The position numbers were made by a program, and so were the translations under genes. This document shows, piece by piece, positions 25,056-36,588 of a stretch of 64,000 nt of DNA. A model generated the notes under the pieces. It was not told where the DNA came from and searched no databases. It saw only the letters and a list, made by a program, of their open reading frames with translations. Each line of letters starts with the position of its first letter. The stretch's first letter is position 1. Location of the stretch: the NCBI RefSeq assembly GCF_023278565.1, contig NC_064675.1:5022001-5086000 (forward strand). Reading direction: 5' to 3'. This stretch comes from Colletotrichum lupini. Its lineage: Eukaryota; Ascomycota; Sordariomycetes; Glomerellales; Glomerellaceae.

Positions 25056-26631
25056 TCACTTCCCTAGCAGAAGCTTAGCCGTCCTCTCCCTCTTCACGAC
25101 CTCCCCCTCCAACCAAATCACAATCGCATCCGCCATCCTCTCCCTCGCAGCCTTCTTAGGCAACACCCGCCGGACGGTACCCAGGTCGTCTGGGATCCGC
25201 GGGTTGCCGTCAAAGTCGGCGCGGCCTTCCCAGAAGTCCTCGAGCGCTGGGTCCGGCGTCAAGACGTACCGCGGCACGGGGAAGTGGAGCTGCGCGCAGA
25301 GGTCGCGGACGCGCTTCTCTGCTGATGTCGTTGCTGTTGCCGACTCTTGCCCTGACGTTGCAGGTGTTGATACCCGTGCTGGTGTTGAGGTTGGCGCGGG
25401 AGAGATGGCAGGCGTGGGGACCTGGGACTGCGCCGTGGCGGCGGCGGCGGCGGCGGTGATGGGGACGCCGGTGCCGCCGAGAGAGGGTGTACTCGCCGTG
25501 GATGTAGTCGTCGAGTCTTGGGCGGCAGCGGAGGTTGGTGATGCTGTCACGTTGAGGGGGAGGGTTGATTTCGGCGCTCTGGAGGGTTGAGTGGATGTGG
25601 GAGGTGATGCTTGGTGACTGGGAAGACTGCTGCTGGTGCTGGTGCTGTTGCTTGCGGTGGTGCTGGGTGCCTGAGCTGGTAGCGATGGAGATGTCTTTGG
25701 AGGTTGGTTTGTGTCCTGCTTCTTCCTTGACGCGTCGGCACTGCTTTCTGTTGGCGGCGAGCTCGGCGGGGATCTCTTGGAGGGTAGGACTGACCCGGAC
25801 GAGACGCCACGACTAGGAGAGGGAGAAGGAGCTGGAGCTGGAGCTGGGGCGGAAGCAGCAGCGGCGGCAGCGAGGGCAGCACTAGCAGCCGGGGCAAACG
25901 GCTTGGGAAACTTTGGCAGGTCGCCCGAGGGCATCATGTGCCCGTTGTCAATGAGCCACTCGCACGCTGCTTTGGCCGCCCACTGCTTCGCGTCCTTCTT
26001 GCCCGGAAAGGACGGGCCGGCGCCGCCGCGGGAGACGTCTTCGCCGGCGTCCATGCCGTAGCCCGGCTGGGGGAAGACGTCGCCGGTGCTGTCAAACGTT
26101 GCTGAGCAGGCCCAGCGGAGCTCTTTGGCCTTGCCTAGGCCCTGTTCCTGGCGGGCTTCGTCGGTGAAGGTTACTTTTTGGTTTCTGACCTGTTGAAAAT
26201 CTGCATGTTTTGGATATTTGATTAGTATGGGTTTGAGGATATTAAATTCGATGAAGGTGGTTTAATGCTTCGGATCAAGAGAAATTCTGATGCTCTGGGG
26301 TTAAAGGGGAAGAGGTTGCTTTCCCAGCCTCGAATAGATACATGATCCGATGCGGAGAATGAGGGAATTGTAAAGAGAAGTGTATGGTGTATAAAGAAAA
26401 GTGCTCCAACTCACGATTCAACAGGCCGAGCCAGTTCGTTTTACCCAAGTCAGGTTCCGGTCGCGGGGCCGGACGGAGGAGGATGGCGATGGCCGAGACC
26501 TCGTGATCCGTGAGCGGGGCGGGGCGGCCGTGTTCTGCCTCGAAAGCTTCCTTGCCGGCAATGTAGGCTCGGAGGGCCGACCAGTCTACGCGCTGGACGG
26601 CTGTGCCGTTTGATGACGGGTCTCCTGCCAT
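25056..26631 (-). CDS. dsRNA-binding-domain-like protein
   Basis: Minus-strand exons 26631-26415 and 26200-25056 give 453 aa. The intron is 214 nt with donor GTGAGT and acceptor TGCAG, phase 1. Residues about 70-155 resemble a double-stranded RNA-binding domain: an N-terminal helix (LLNHFQQVRNQKVTF), a strand (RWACSATFDSTGDVFP) and the diagnostic last helix KKDAKQWAAKAACEWL. An insertion separates strand 3 from that helix, so it is a divergent domain. The middle (about 165-345) is low-complexity Ala/Pro/Ser/Thr. The C-terminal 90 residues look ordered, with LCAQLHFPVPRYVL, a DLGTVRRVLPKKAARERMADAI helix-rich end and a basic tail. Partner RNA and function are unknown. The start at 26631 is the first ATG in frame that begins the conserved N-terminus. 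Confidence 0.75.
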
Positions 26632-27334
26632 TGCGTGTGTATGTTGCGCGCGTGGGTGTGAGTGTGCGTTTCCGTATGTTAAAGTTGCTGCGGCTGCGGC
26701 TATGGTGCGTGCTATGGTCTTTGGTTTCACGGGTGACGATAGGTTATGAGTGAAAATGAGAGGATGTCTATGTGGCATCTAAAGCTGAAGAACATGAATG
26801 AGAATCATGTTGTATTCCATTAGATGTTCTCTTCTTGATGTATGAGAAGGAGGAAACGGAGGGGTTGAGGCGGGTGAAGGTTAACCACGTTGGTGGGGTT
26901 GCGTTTTCTGGCCGCTCTGTCCAGTGTGGCTGCTTCTCTTGGCTGGGCCAAAACGGTGTTCTGCAGGAGGCTGCCACTTCTGCGTGGTGACGACCGTGAC
27001 GCACCAGCAATGGAAGTCAAATCAATCTGGCGAACGTGATTCGTCTTTTACCCGCCTATCATAGATGTTGTTTTGAACATTATTGCAGCCTGGTCTTCAG
27101 CATACCTAATGTTAAGACTACAGGTTTAGTATGACTTCAGATGACTTTCAAACGACATGTATCAACTAACACTGGGCAGCCGTAGAATACGCGATATGAC
27201 GAGCAGTAAATGTGCTCGAGCTGACAATATTATCAAAGTGTGGTTTCCATTGACGTGATCCCATAAAACTTTTGGGGGGTATACTATTGACTACCAAAAC
27301 ACTCAACACCTTGCTTGCTTTCTTTTTCCGAGCC
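26632..27334. other. Intergenic region between two minus-strand genes
   Basis: This holds the promoter of the dsRBD gene and the 3' UTR of EFG1. It is moderately AT-rich near 27.0-27.25 kb. No gene is seen. Confidence 0.6.
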
Positions 27335-28381
27335 TCACTCAAAGAAGCCCGTGCCGTCATCTTCCTCTTCCACCTTCGCGGGGGCCTTCCTGTCAGCCGC
27401 CCTGCGCTCCCTCCGGTTCATCGGCTGCTTGGGATCCCTCTTCTTCTCGAACGTCTTCTTCGACCTGGCCACCCAAGGGTCCTCCTCCTTGACTCTCTGC
27501 GGCCGGGTCTGTTGCGTCTGTCTCGCGGGCCGTTGCGGCCGGGCCTGGCGCTTGGCGGGGCCGTCTGCCGGTGACCTGCGATCGCGCAGCCGGTACAGGG
27601 CCACCTCGCCTTCCGGAAGGACCTTTTCGATCGTTGCCCACATCTTAGGTCGTTCGGCATGGAGGAACTGCAGGGCCTTGGGTTGCTTGGAGGGTTTCGC
27701 ATCTGCATCTGCATCCGCATCCGCCTCCGCTTGCTCTTTCTGCTGCTGCTGCTCTTCCTCGGCCTTGTCCTCGTCTCCCTCCTCCTTGGCGTTCTTGTCC
27801 TTGTTGGGGTACAGACTCTCGTAGCGCTCCATCAGGGGGAAGAAGCGGGCGTAGGCGACGTCGACTTCGGCCACGTGGGCCTCGGCCTCGAGGCGCTTCT
27901 TTTCTTCGGGATCCTCGGATTGCTGGAGCTTCTTGCGGAGCTGCTTCAGTAGTCTCTCTGCCTTTTTCCGTTCTGCAAAGGAAAAAAAGAAACGGGGTTA
28001 GCTGATAGACATTGATGCAAGGAATGACGAAGACGAACCAAAAAATCGAACCATGTGGTACTTCTGAATCATGTCGCCTCTCCTCTTCTTGAAGTTGTGC
28101 TCCTCGACTCTCTCCTGCAGCGCCTCCAGCTCTTGTTCCAGCTCATTGCGTTTCGTAGCGGGCAGTTGCTTGCCGCTCTGCAAGAGTCTTCTGATATCTC
28201 TCGAGCGCGTCTTGTTCCAGTTTGTTGTGCCCTCTTTCGCCCTAGACTTCTTCTTGGTGGTATTGAACCGCTTGTTCTCGTGCTCGCCGTCTTCCGAGCC
28301 CGATTGCTGCTGTTGCTCGTGGGTGTCGTCCGGGATTGTACCCTCCGCGGCGACCTCAGAATACGCTCGTTTCGTGCCCAT
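27335..28381 (-). CDS. EFG1: rRNA-processing protein Efg1
   Basis: Minus-strand exons 28381-28039 and 27972-27335 give 326 aa. The intron is 66 nt (donor GTTCGT, branch GCTAAC, acceptor TTGCAG, phase 1) and falls inside the conserved MVRFFERKKAERLL block. Efg1 is a nucleolar SSU-processome-associated factor needed for early 18S pre-rRNA cleavage in yeast. Evidence is a lysine-rich N-terminus, the RDIRRLL...LPATKRNELEQELEAL coiled-coil region, the KYHMVRFFERKKA signature and the AEVDVAYARFFPLMERYESLYP motif. The C-terminus is basic with an Asp-Ala repeat (residues about 212-220, encoded by GCATCT/GCATCC repeats) and a Lys/Arg tail. It diverges from SEA4 across 621 bp. Confidence 0.92.
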
Positions 28382-29002
28382 TTCTATTGATTGTGTAGTG
28401 AATATCCTGCGTGATTTATGTTTGAATTGTGGTGTTGCGATGTGGTCGGTTGTTGAGGTCGGCCAGAATGCTGTATGGAGGATGAAGAACTGACGATGGC
28501 ATCGCGAACTTCTCTTTCAAAAATTTGGCTCGTTATCGGCCTCAAGGAAGTTGCCGACCCCACCTGGGGTGCTTATCAGTCCCAAATGGGACTGGTAATG
28601 TGACTGGTCTGTGCGCGCCAATGACAGGTCCCAATTACAACGGCTCACTGATCTCAAAGTAAAGTAGTTCCACCCAAAGCTCCAGCGACTCCAGATGATA
28701 CCTGATTGAAAGCGACTACTGGCATGGAACTTGTCTTTGCATACCTCATCTTCAAGATCATTCATTAATCGGTGTTGGTACCATAACAATCTCGGAATTT
28801 CTCAGGCAAAACGCCATTACCGCGCAGCTTATAGCGAACCAGTTCATCCAGTACGGCTCACATCACTCACGGGCTTGTCCAGGCAGCTCATGGATGAGCG
28901 CTCTTTCGACTTTCATTCTTGATATAGGTGTCTCTCTCTCGCTATTCGACTTAGAAAGGAGAAAGCCGAGCTCATTACGATATTCAGGCGCGTGCGGTCG
29001 CC
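28382..29002. promoter_or_regulatory. Bidirectional promoter between EFG1 and SEA4
   Basis: The 621-bp region separates two divergent start codons. A perfect dyad GTCCCAAATGGGAC lies at 28579-28592, and a further GTCCCAA half-site lies at about 28628. No TATA box is obvious. A regulatory role is inferred from position only. Confidence 0.5.
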
Positions 29003-32000
29003 ATGGACCGTCCGGAGCCTGGACTGATCAAATGGTCGCAGATACCCGGCTTCGACAGCTTTATCCACATAAACCTGCAACATCGCGTCGTGCAGCTATA
29101 TGAGCCCACCGGACTTGCACAGAGGAACCGCTTCGATTACACAAGACTTTCAAAGCACGATGATTTCCCAACGCTCACTACCTATGACTGGTCGCCAACG
29201 GTCCCAGGTCTCCTGGCCGTCGGCACTCAAACGGGCGTCGTCAACTTGCTCAGGATGGACGACAACTCCAACGCCTACATTGAATTGAACCTCAAAATGA
29301 CAAGAACATGTCAGGCGGTGGCATTCAACACCGAGGGTCTTCTTGCAGTTGGCTTGGATAGAGTGCGCATGGATCAGTGTCTACACATTTGGGACGTAAA
29401 CAGGTTGTCGACGATGAATACGGCCGCCAAAGGCTTTCCCAAGGATCTCCACGCTTTCTCAGACCCAGCATATCGACTGGAACACAGCGTGTCAGTGTCG
29501 AGCGTTAAATTCTTTGAAGATAACCCAAAGACGCTGGTGGTCGGTATCAAAGCCCAAGGTCTACACATCCATGACCTGCGAGGTAAATAGCAACCGCACA
29601 ATTTGTCGGAAGAAACCTGCTAATTTAATCTGACTGCAGAACCTGGCGCTGTTGTGACCTTTCAGACCAAGTGTAACAACAACCTGGCCATCGATTACGC
29701 TGACCAGAACTACTTCGCATCATCCGCACTGGATCAACCTGGCATCATGATTTGGGATAGACGAGCAACGTCTCGTCCAGTTGCCTCGCCATCTTATCTG
29801 GGCGCCGTTGACGAGGACGACCTTCCGTGGGGTGGAGCCTTGAGACTCGACAGAGTGGTTGAGATGGATGACGATTCCTCATTGAGCGAAAGCAAGCACT
29901 CCATCGTCCGTTCATTGCGCTACTGTCGAGACCGACGGGGTCTCCTGGCTGTGCTGTCTCGATCCGGCCAGCTCAAGGTCTTGGAGACGAACAAGGAGAT
30001 AACGCATCGCGACATGGCCCTTGAAGGTAGCCCAGAGCTTCTCGAGGTCCACAAATCCCACGACATGGATGTTCAATACGGCGATAGCGGCAGGAAGAAT
30101 GACAGAATTGTCTCTTTTGACTGGGTGACGCTCGACTCTTCGGTCCTGCAGCCTCGTCTCCTCGTCTTGCGGGCCAATGGGTCCTTTGAGATCCTCGAAC
30201 AACCGTCGTATACCTCTGATTATCTGTATAAGCTGACACCTTGGCAACCACCACATCGTGGACTAGAAGGTACGTGTGCCAGACTGTTTAGAGAGATAAA
30301 GACCGCTCACACCATACAGAAGGAGGACCTTACCACGAGATTATGGAATTCGAGCCGTCCCAGTCTTCTGACATGCTCGGTCCCTTGTTTGTTGAGGAAG
30401 CACTGTCCGACATTCCTATTTTTGGCCCCGACAAGGCAGATGTTCAGACTATCGTGGATCAGACATTGCAGTCACAGTTCTCTGCAGCAGATCTCAACAG
30501 TAGGTTGACGGGCAATGATGCCAGCTCCTCGTCGCCCATCGATAAGTCCAAGTCTACTGCAGAAAAGATGCGAGCTCTGAGAACGGAACTTAAGGAGAAG
30601 GCAAGGAAAGCAGATGCGAATGGCGGCGAGAGCTCCATCATGGAAGAATCAGTCAGCTCGCTCGCCCAGTTATCACTGTCTACCGATGGGCCGGTCTCGT
30701 GTCGTCACATGCATGAATCTCTTCTTTCGCTGCCCCTGAAGGCTCAGGACTTGTCGACGAAGGCACAGTGTCTCCTAGACCACGTCATGCTTCTTCGTGC
30801 GAAGGAGAAGTACCTTTTCGATTGCAATGTCAATCGTGTCGTGGTAGCCGATGATCCGTGGTTGCGGTATATGTGGGATTGGATTTCAGGTGAGCAGGAC
30901 GAACGCACCAGGGTTATTGTTGCTAATCCTGAGCAGACGCCGAAGATGCTGCAGCGGATGGAGGCATGAAGTTGTCGCCGCTCGACCTTAGTTATATGGG
31001 CGTCTGTACCATCTGGTGTGATGATTTGGGTCCGTAAAGAGTCCGCTGCTATCACCAGATCCGTGACTAACATGTAGCAGGCCGGAAGCCATCATCCAGA
31101 CTTCCAGAGGCATCTCCGATCCCCGAAACGACGTTGTGGGAGAAGTGTATTGGAAGCATTTGTAAGAAGCGGCGACTACCAAAGTACGAAGGCATCCACA
31201 CCAAGAAGCCTTTCCACAGACAGCTGTGTCTAGATATCTGCGAATGGGGGGATACGGCGGCACATGAAGCCAGGGGAGCAGCGACGCACGATCCCAGCCA
31301 AGACTATCCGACAACGGCACACACGATGGCAGCAGCTCGGGCTCTCTTCAAGGGCAACACGCAGGAGGCGATTGGAATTCTGAAGACGGCGAGCGTAACA
31401 CACCCAGAGTTGTTATTTGTCTCTCTCGCCCTGCAACTCATCGGAAAGAGCAATCATCACCTTAACAAGGAGCAGCTTGATTTCGACGAGGCCGTGGCAT
31501 CGAAAACGGACCCCTATCTAAGGGCAATCTCGTCACTAATTGCCACGGGAGACTGGTTCGCCATTGCAAACCAAAAGTCCCTGCCCCTGTCAGACCGGGC
31601 CTACGTTGCAGTGCGGAACTTTAGCGACGAGCAACTCACCAAGTGGCTCAACGAACAGGTCTCAATGGCTGTGAGTACGGGAGATATTGAGGGCATTGTT
31701 CTCACGGGCATAACGGACAGGCTGGTGGACATTTTCGCCAAATACGTTGAGAAGTTCAACGACTTCCAGACGGCGACGCTAGTCATGTCGATATGTGCGC
31801 CACGTTACATTGACGACTACCGTTGCCTGGCTTGGAGGAATGCGTACAGGACATATCTACAGCGGCACAAGGCCTTCCTCCAGAGGACCAAGTTCGAGGT
31901 GGAGAGCACGAAGAAGAGCAAGCGTGGTGGGCGCCCAACGATCAAGCCGCCCTCGCGCCAGATTGCGCTCCGGTGCGTGTACTGCGACGCGGAGACGACT

Positions 32001-32357
32001 CTCGCTGGACAGGGAGGAGTCGGGTCGGGACCGCCGCCTGGGGCGCCTGATTCACGTAACCCCCTTATGGCGACGAGCATAAATGCGGGAATCAGCTGTC
32101 CCAACTGCGGTCGGCATCTGCCGCGGTGTGTTGTGTGTCTTGAGGTGGTGGGCGTTCCGAGGTCTGACCGACCGGAGCACAACGGTGAGCCGGAGAGGTG
32201 GATGGCAGCCAACTTCCCAACGTTTTGCTTGAAATGCGAACACGTTCTGCATCTGGACCATGCGAGGCAGTGGTTCACGAGGCACGTTGAGTGTCCGGTA
32301 CCCGAGTGCCGTTGTCGATGCAATTTCAGGGCGAACCCAGAGCTGAACTACCACTGA
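29003..32357 (+). CDS. SEA4: SEA complex / GATOR2 subunit Sea4 (Mio)
   Basis: Five exons: 29003-29582, 29640-30269, 30320-30889, 30937-31029 and 31081-32357, giving 1,049 aa, close to yeast Sea4. All introns are 47-57 nt and phase 1. The N-terminal part (about 1-400) is a WD40 propeller (for example LAVGTQTGVVNLLR and CLHIWDVNRLS). The middle is a helical solenoid containing the family block DAEDAAADGG...LSPLDLSYMGV, which is restored only when intron 3 is removed. The C-terminus (about 924-1045) is the Mio zinc-ribbon/RING-like module with CVYC, CPNCGRHLPRCVVC, CLKCEHVLH and CPVPECRCRC. It acts at the vacuolar membrane as part of the SEACAT/GATOR2 complex, which relieves inhibition of TORC1 in response to amino acids. 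The start ATG has good context (CGCCATGG). Confidence 0.93.
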
Positions 32358-33954
32358 TTACTTATGAGCGGGCAGCCTGGTTGGGGAGATGGAGTCGGGA
32401 TCAGGATTTGGTCAGGATGCGGCGGATTGGAAGGAGGCAAGGAGAGGAGAGGAGAGGAGAAGAGAGGGCGCATCATGAACAAGGGCCCCGACTGCAAGCA
32501 TGACTGCTGACGGGCGACGGGCGGCCGACGACGATGTGCCCCGTGTTTCGCTGGGGTTGTTTCTTATTATGTCCCGTCGGGTGGTTGTGACGGAATACTT
32601 ATGACATGATTATGTATCTGCATTCATGGACTCTTGCAGATGGATTCTGGACTCTTTGACATTCTGCAACGGGTGCGGAAAGGGTGTTGCGGAGATTTGA
32701 CCAGGCCCTGGTCAGCAGCATGCGTTGCCGCATAGCCTTCCTTCAACGGTGCGTGCGAGCGTGTGTGTAGTCCGCAAGGGAGTGTGTGCGTGTGTGTGAG
32801 AAAAGGAATGTGTAGGTACACATCGAGTACTCCCGCAGCCCCTTTCCGTGCAATCACAGCCACAGACAATACCAATAGCGACACGATATTGGCGCTGGAT
32901 TGCCTTGTACGGATTCGAATGCAGAATTGGGCTGGGACTCGGTGAGGCCTGGACTTGTCACATTCGGCGCCCGTGCTGCAGGTTGATCGATCACCTGCAC
33001 ATCTTCCAGGTTGCGGGGACTTTGACCGGTCGGTGGAATACTACGTTGGGATTCCCGGGTGATGCCCATTGCAGTGTCCCGGTCAGCGGCCTGTCCACAC
33101 CCTGTTTTGATGATGTGTGATGTGTGTAGGTACTCCGTAATGTGTGTCGTCTGCCTGACACGCTCGTCGATTCTCTTGACAACCCACAAGTGCGTGGTGC
33201 GTGAGGTGGTGCGTGGCAGGCAGGCATCCGTCGCCCCAAGCCTACCTACCCAAGCCTTGAGCAGCCGCCGCCCATGGTTCCGTATCCAGTCACCCAGTAT
33301 CCGCAGACCGGACTCGACAATGGTGTCGGGTGTAAAAGTGAGATGTGACCTGCCCCGAACGCGGGCTGGCAGGGGCGGAACCGGGAGAAGAGTGCCTGAG
33401 CAGTAGTGCGGTGGAGGGATGGATGGATGGATATCATTGAGGATCGTCACTTGTGAGGGTGTTCGGATGCCATGAGGTGCTGAAGGATGTGGGCCCCACT
33501 TACCTAAGGCAACCTAGGTGGTTGTATTTCGCACCCGTGAGGTAAGCTAGGGAGGACTGGCGTAAGGTGTCCAATGGCGTAGCTTCGCTAGGAAAGGTAC
33601 TTGATTATCCGTACGATACCAAGGTAATCACGGTGCACCGAGAGTCCCCTTCCCAGGCACTCTAACCAGGTAAGGGTGGTAAGCAGGAGCGGGTAGGTAT
33701 TCCCAATGTATTCCCAGGGCACTTTGGTCTGAGTAGGTAGGCTCTTTCCAGGTTTGGCCCTGCCTGCCCTACCCTGCCTGCCCTGAGTGCCCTGCCCTGG
33801 CCCAGTGGTCCCTTCCTTCCCAGCCCGTGGCAGGTCACTCTTGCCGTCCCATTTGCCTCGGCAGGGTGACTGCGTTGGTTTGGGGGAACACAAAGCGCAC
33901 GGGGAACTGGTCCGGGCTCTTTACGCACTCTTAGTTGAACGACATCTTCAACCA
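32358..33954. other. Intergenic region with short repeats
   Basis: No gene is seen. It includes a GAGGA pentanucleotide repeat at 32439-32468, a TACTCCGTA motif at 33131, clusters of AGGTA/TACCT motifs from about 33.5 to 33.75 kb, and CCCTGCCTG repeats at about 33.76-33.80 kb. Confidence 0.6.
32439..32468. repeat. GAGGA tandem repeat
   Basis: Four or more copies of a five-base AGGAG/GAGGA unit just after the SEA4 stop codon, in the expected 3' UTR. Confidence 0.85.
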
Positions 33955-34381
33955 ACCGCCACCACGTCTTCTCCCGCACACATCCCACACACACGCATAC
34001 GGAAACTCATTCACACGCAAACACTCTCAGACGTACGCACACCCAACCTCTCCTACTCCTCTTGCTCCTCCATCACATCCTGTCCCAATTTACCGAGACC
34101 TGGACCAGACACCGAACATCCATGACTCCATACGGATACTGACCTGCCCACAGCCACAGAACCCTGCCCGGTTCTGCCTCACGCCTCACGGTCCTCACCT
34201 TATCCTGGAACCAACAAGCACCACGCACACGTACACACACACACACACACCAGACACACGACGACAAACACTATACACCCGGCCGACCCCATCGTTGCTT
34301 ACCCGTTTTCTATCCCCATTTGGTCGGTCCTCTTCCAGGGATACAACTTGCGACGCTCCGCTTTGCTCTTTAGTCTCCAAC
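33955..34381 (+). promoter_or_regulatory. C/A-rich leader of the TFC7-like gene, with (CA)n
   Basis: The plus strand is strongly C-, T- and A-rich with very few G, as in fungal 5' UTRs, and has a (CA)n tract at 34232-34252. It ends directly at the ATG at 34382. A leader role is inferred from composition and position. Confidence 0.45.
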
Positions 34382-36060
34382 ATGTCATTGGAAGTAATCT
34401 ACATCACCCGCCATGGAGTAAGTATCCGTTTCCCCCTGCCCGTTTCTGTCCAGTCTCCTTTCGTATCCGGCTTCATCTCCGAGACCAACGTTCCAACGAG
34501 AACGAGAATGGCTGAGAAGATGAGGGCTTGGGGAAAAGTTTCACTCATGAAACCTTCTTCAACCTATTCATCGCCAAACCCACACACCCTGGTACTTGAT
34601 AAAGATCCGCGGGTAATTCTCTTGAATTTGTCAGTTGATGCTGGCCCTGCTGGCTTTGAGCAAGAGACTTCATTCTGACAACGGCCTTGGCGTTCTTCAG
34701 TTCCGGTCCAACTGGCTTGTCGACCCTGCCACGGGAAGCTACACGGCCTCCATCCCGTCACCGACAGGTATACCTGCGGATCCGGAATTGACTGCCCATG
34801 GCGTCGACCAGGCCAAGGAGCTGGGCGCCCACCTCCTGACCGTTGAGCCTCCAATCGACGCAGTTTATTCCAGCCCCTACTATCGCTGTCTGCAAACTAT
34901 CACGCCCTTTGTTACTCTCAACCAGGAAAACCTCAACCGCCTTCGGGAAAAAGACGTTGGCGCTAAAGCCGATGCTGTCACCATTCGTCCCGAACACGGC
35001 CTCTGCGAATGGTATGGCGCCGCTCCATTCGAGCACCCGACTCCAGCCTCGAAAGACGTCTTGAAGCCAATGTTCCCTCACATCGATGACACGTATCAAA
35101 GCCGCGTCTATCCCGCCCGCAACGGTGAGACTATCGCTCAATTGCACGACCGTGTCGCTGCTGGTGTTCAAGCCATCATTGAGCAATGCGACGCCCAGGG
35201 CCACCGTGCAGTTATTCTGTGCTCCCACGCTGCCTCGATTATTGCTCTTGGCCGAGTCCTTACTGGCGAAATGCCCGAGAGTATTGATGCGGAAGATTTC
35301 CGAGCCTTTACCTGTGGATTAAGCATGTACCGGAGAAAATCACCCTCTTCTTCAGCAAAAACTCCAGGAACCGATGGTAGGATTCGAACCCCTACGTCAT
35401 CATCAGGCTATTGGGGCTCACGGTTGACAATGGAACCAACAGGCCCAATCGCAGATACCAAGTCGTGGAGGAATGGTCGGGGAGTCGCAGGCGGGTGGAT
35501 ATGTGAGCTCAACAGCGATTGCAGCTTTCTGAGCGGAGGAGAAGAGAGGGGATGGTAAGTACTCAGATGGACTTCCCGCTCCAACCCGCACTCTTGCGCG
35601 CCCGCCCTGGCTGAGATCAATCCAATGGGACCTTGGCCGGCCCTCACCCTTGCTTTTGCCCGACACCCACCGAGGGGCCGCCCCTCCCTATCTTTTCTTT
35701 TCCCTACCCGTATTCCTCTGCCACCGCCCGAGAATCTTCGGATGCTGTCCTCGGAAGTATACTGACTTGAGGAAACCATCTACAGGCGATTCTCTGGCGA
35801 CGAGTCCTTTTCCACGGCCGAAAACTCTTCGCAGGCCGACGCTGGAGTGGCGCTCGGCGTGGTGGTGGAAGGAAAAGTGAAACCTGACAAGGTCTCTCCC
35901 CACAGAGCTGCAGGTCATCATCGTCTCTAGGAATTGGCTCATTGGCGGCGTGCTTCGTCATTTGCATTGCAGTTTTTCTTCTTTTCATTCTCAGGATTCT
36001 ACAAAGGACAGTTCCTCGACGGGTCGCTCAGAAGGGTCGAAGGCTGCAACAAAGTTCTAG
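34382..36060 (+). CDS. TFC7: Histidine-phosphatase-domain protein, TFIIIC tau55 (TFC7)-like
   Basis: Best exon model: 34382-34417, 34701-35376, 35443-35554, 35786-35891 and 35995-36060 (331 aa). The tiny first exon carries the catalytic RHG motif (Arg10-His11-Gly12). Later family blocks are GIPADPELTAHGVDQA, VYSSPYYRCLQTI, EHGLCEWYG, NGETIAQLHDRV and CSHAAS, then CDCSFLSGGEERGW-type sequence near the C-terminus. This is the branch-1 histidine phosphatase fold that makes up fungal TFC7, a subunit of the Pol III factor TFIIIC; a general phosphoglycerate-mutase-like phosphatase is the alternative. The 66-nt intron 2 (donor GTAGGA, TTGAC branch, acceptor AACAG) is stop-free. The last intron has a weak donor (GTCTCT); without it translation stops at 35930 with a different tail (322 aa). 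Confidence 0.8.
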
Positions 36061-36384
36061 GTCCTCCAGCCTGACTAAAACCGATCCGCACCATCCGTCC
36101 TTGCGGCCGATATACGATGGCAGCTAATGCCGGATAGACTTGCCTAGCTGCTGCGGGATGCATCATCTGCATGTCTCTGGCACGGGCTGGGTGCCATCAA
36201 ATCTGCGAGCCAGTCAGCGCAGCGGCTAGCCCCGAATCCATGACAGAAAGACCCCTGTCACTTTCATCTTACAGCTGCCACACCATTTCATCGTTCCATC
36301 TCTTCAACTTCAACTGCTCACCCATTGCTCTCCATTGAATGCCTTCAGTACACGAATTCGCGCCTGAAATCTCGCCGCAAGCAC

Positions 36385-36588
36385 ATGGCTCCTCCTAACC
36401 TTCACCGTCTGATCTTTGTCAACCGAGATCGGCTCCTTCAGCTGAAGAAATCCAATTTCGTATCTGAGGCAGCCATTGGTGCTCAATGTCTATCCTGTGT
36501 CATGAGCACATGCAAGACGCTTGACGTGCCTGTATCTTGCGTCTCGCCTCGCCTCGCCTCGCCTTGCCTCGCCGCTGCCGTTCACTAA
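36385..36588 (+). CDS. Small hypothetical ORF or first exon, uncertain
   Basis: An ATG in good context (GCACATGGCT) follows a C/T-rich leader-like stretch. It opens 67 codons; residues 1-34 look protein-like (MAPPNLHRLIFVNRDRLLQL, then KKSNFVSEAAIGAQ), while the rest is translated CTCGC repeat. It may be the first exon of a gene whose remainder I cannot find, a truncated copy, or chance. No family is recognised. Confidence 0.2.
   Translation: MAPPNLHRLIFVNRDRLLQLKKSNFVSEAAIGAQCLSCVMSTCKTLDVPVSCVSPRLASPCLAAAVH
36542..36573. repeat. CTCGC tandem repeat
   Basis: Six imperfect copies of CTCGC (one CTTGC). Confidence 0.85.

Noticed and set aside
30890..30969. Apparent stop of the SEA4 frame at 30969
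   Set aside because: It disappears when the 47-nt intron 30890-30936 (GTGAGC...GAGCAG) is removed, restoring the family block DAEDAAADGG.
31817..32354. Long minus-strand frames
   Set aside because: Antisense shadows of the SEA4 last exon.
35370..35450. tRNA gene on the minus strand around the perfect B-box
   Set aside because: The T-arm stem closes a 9-nt loop rather than 7, and there is no anticodon or acceptor stem; only the B-box itself is reported.
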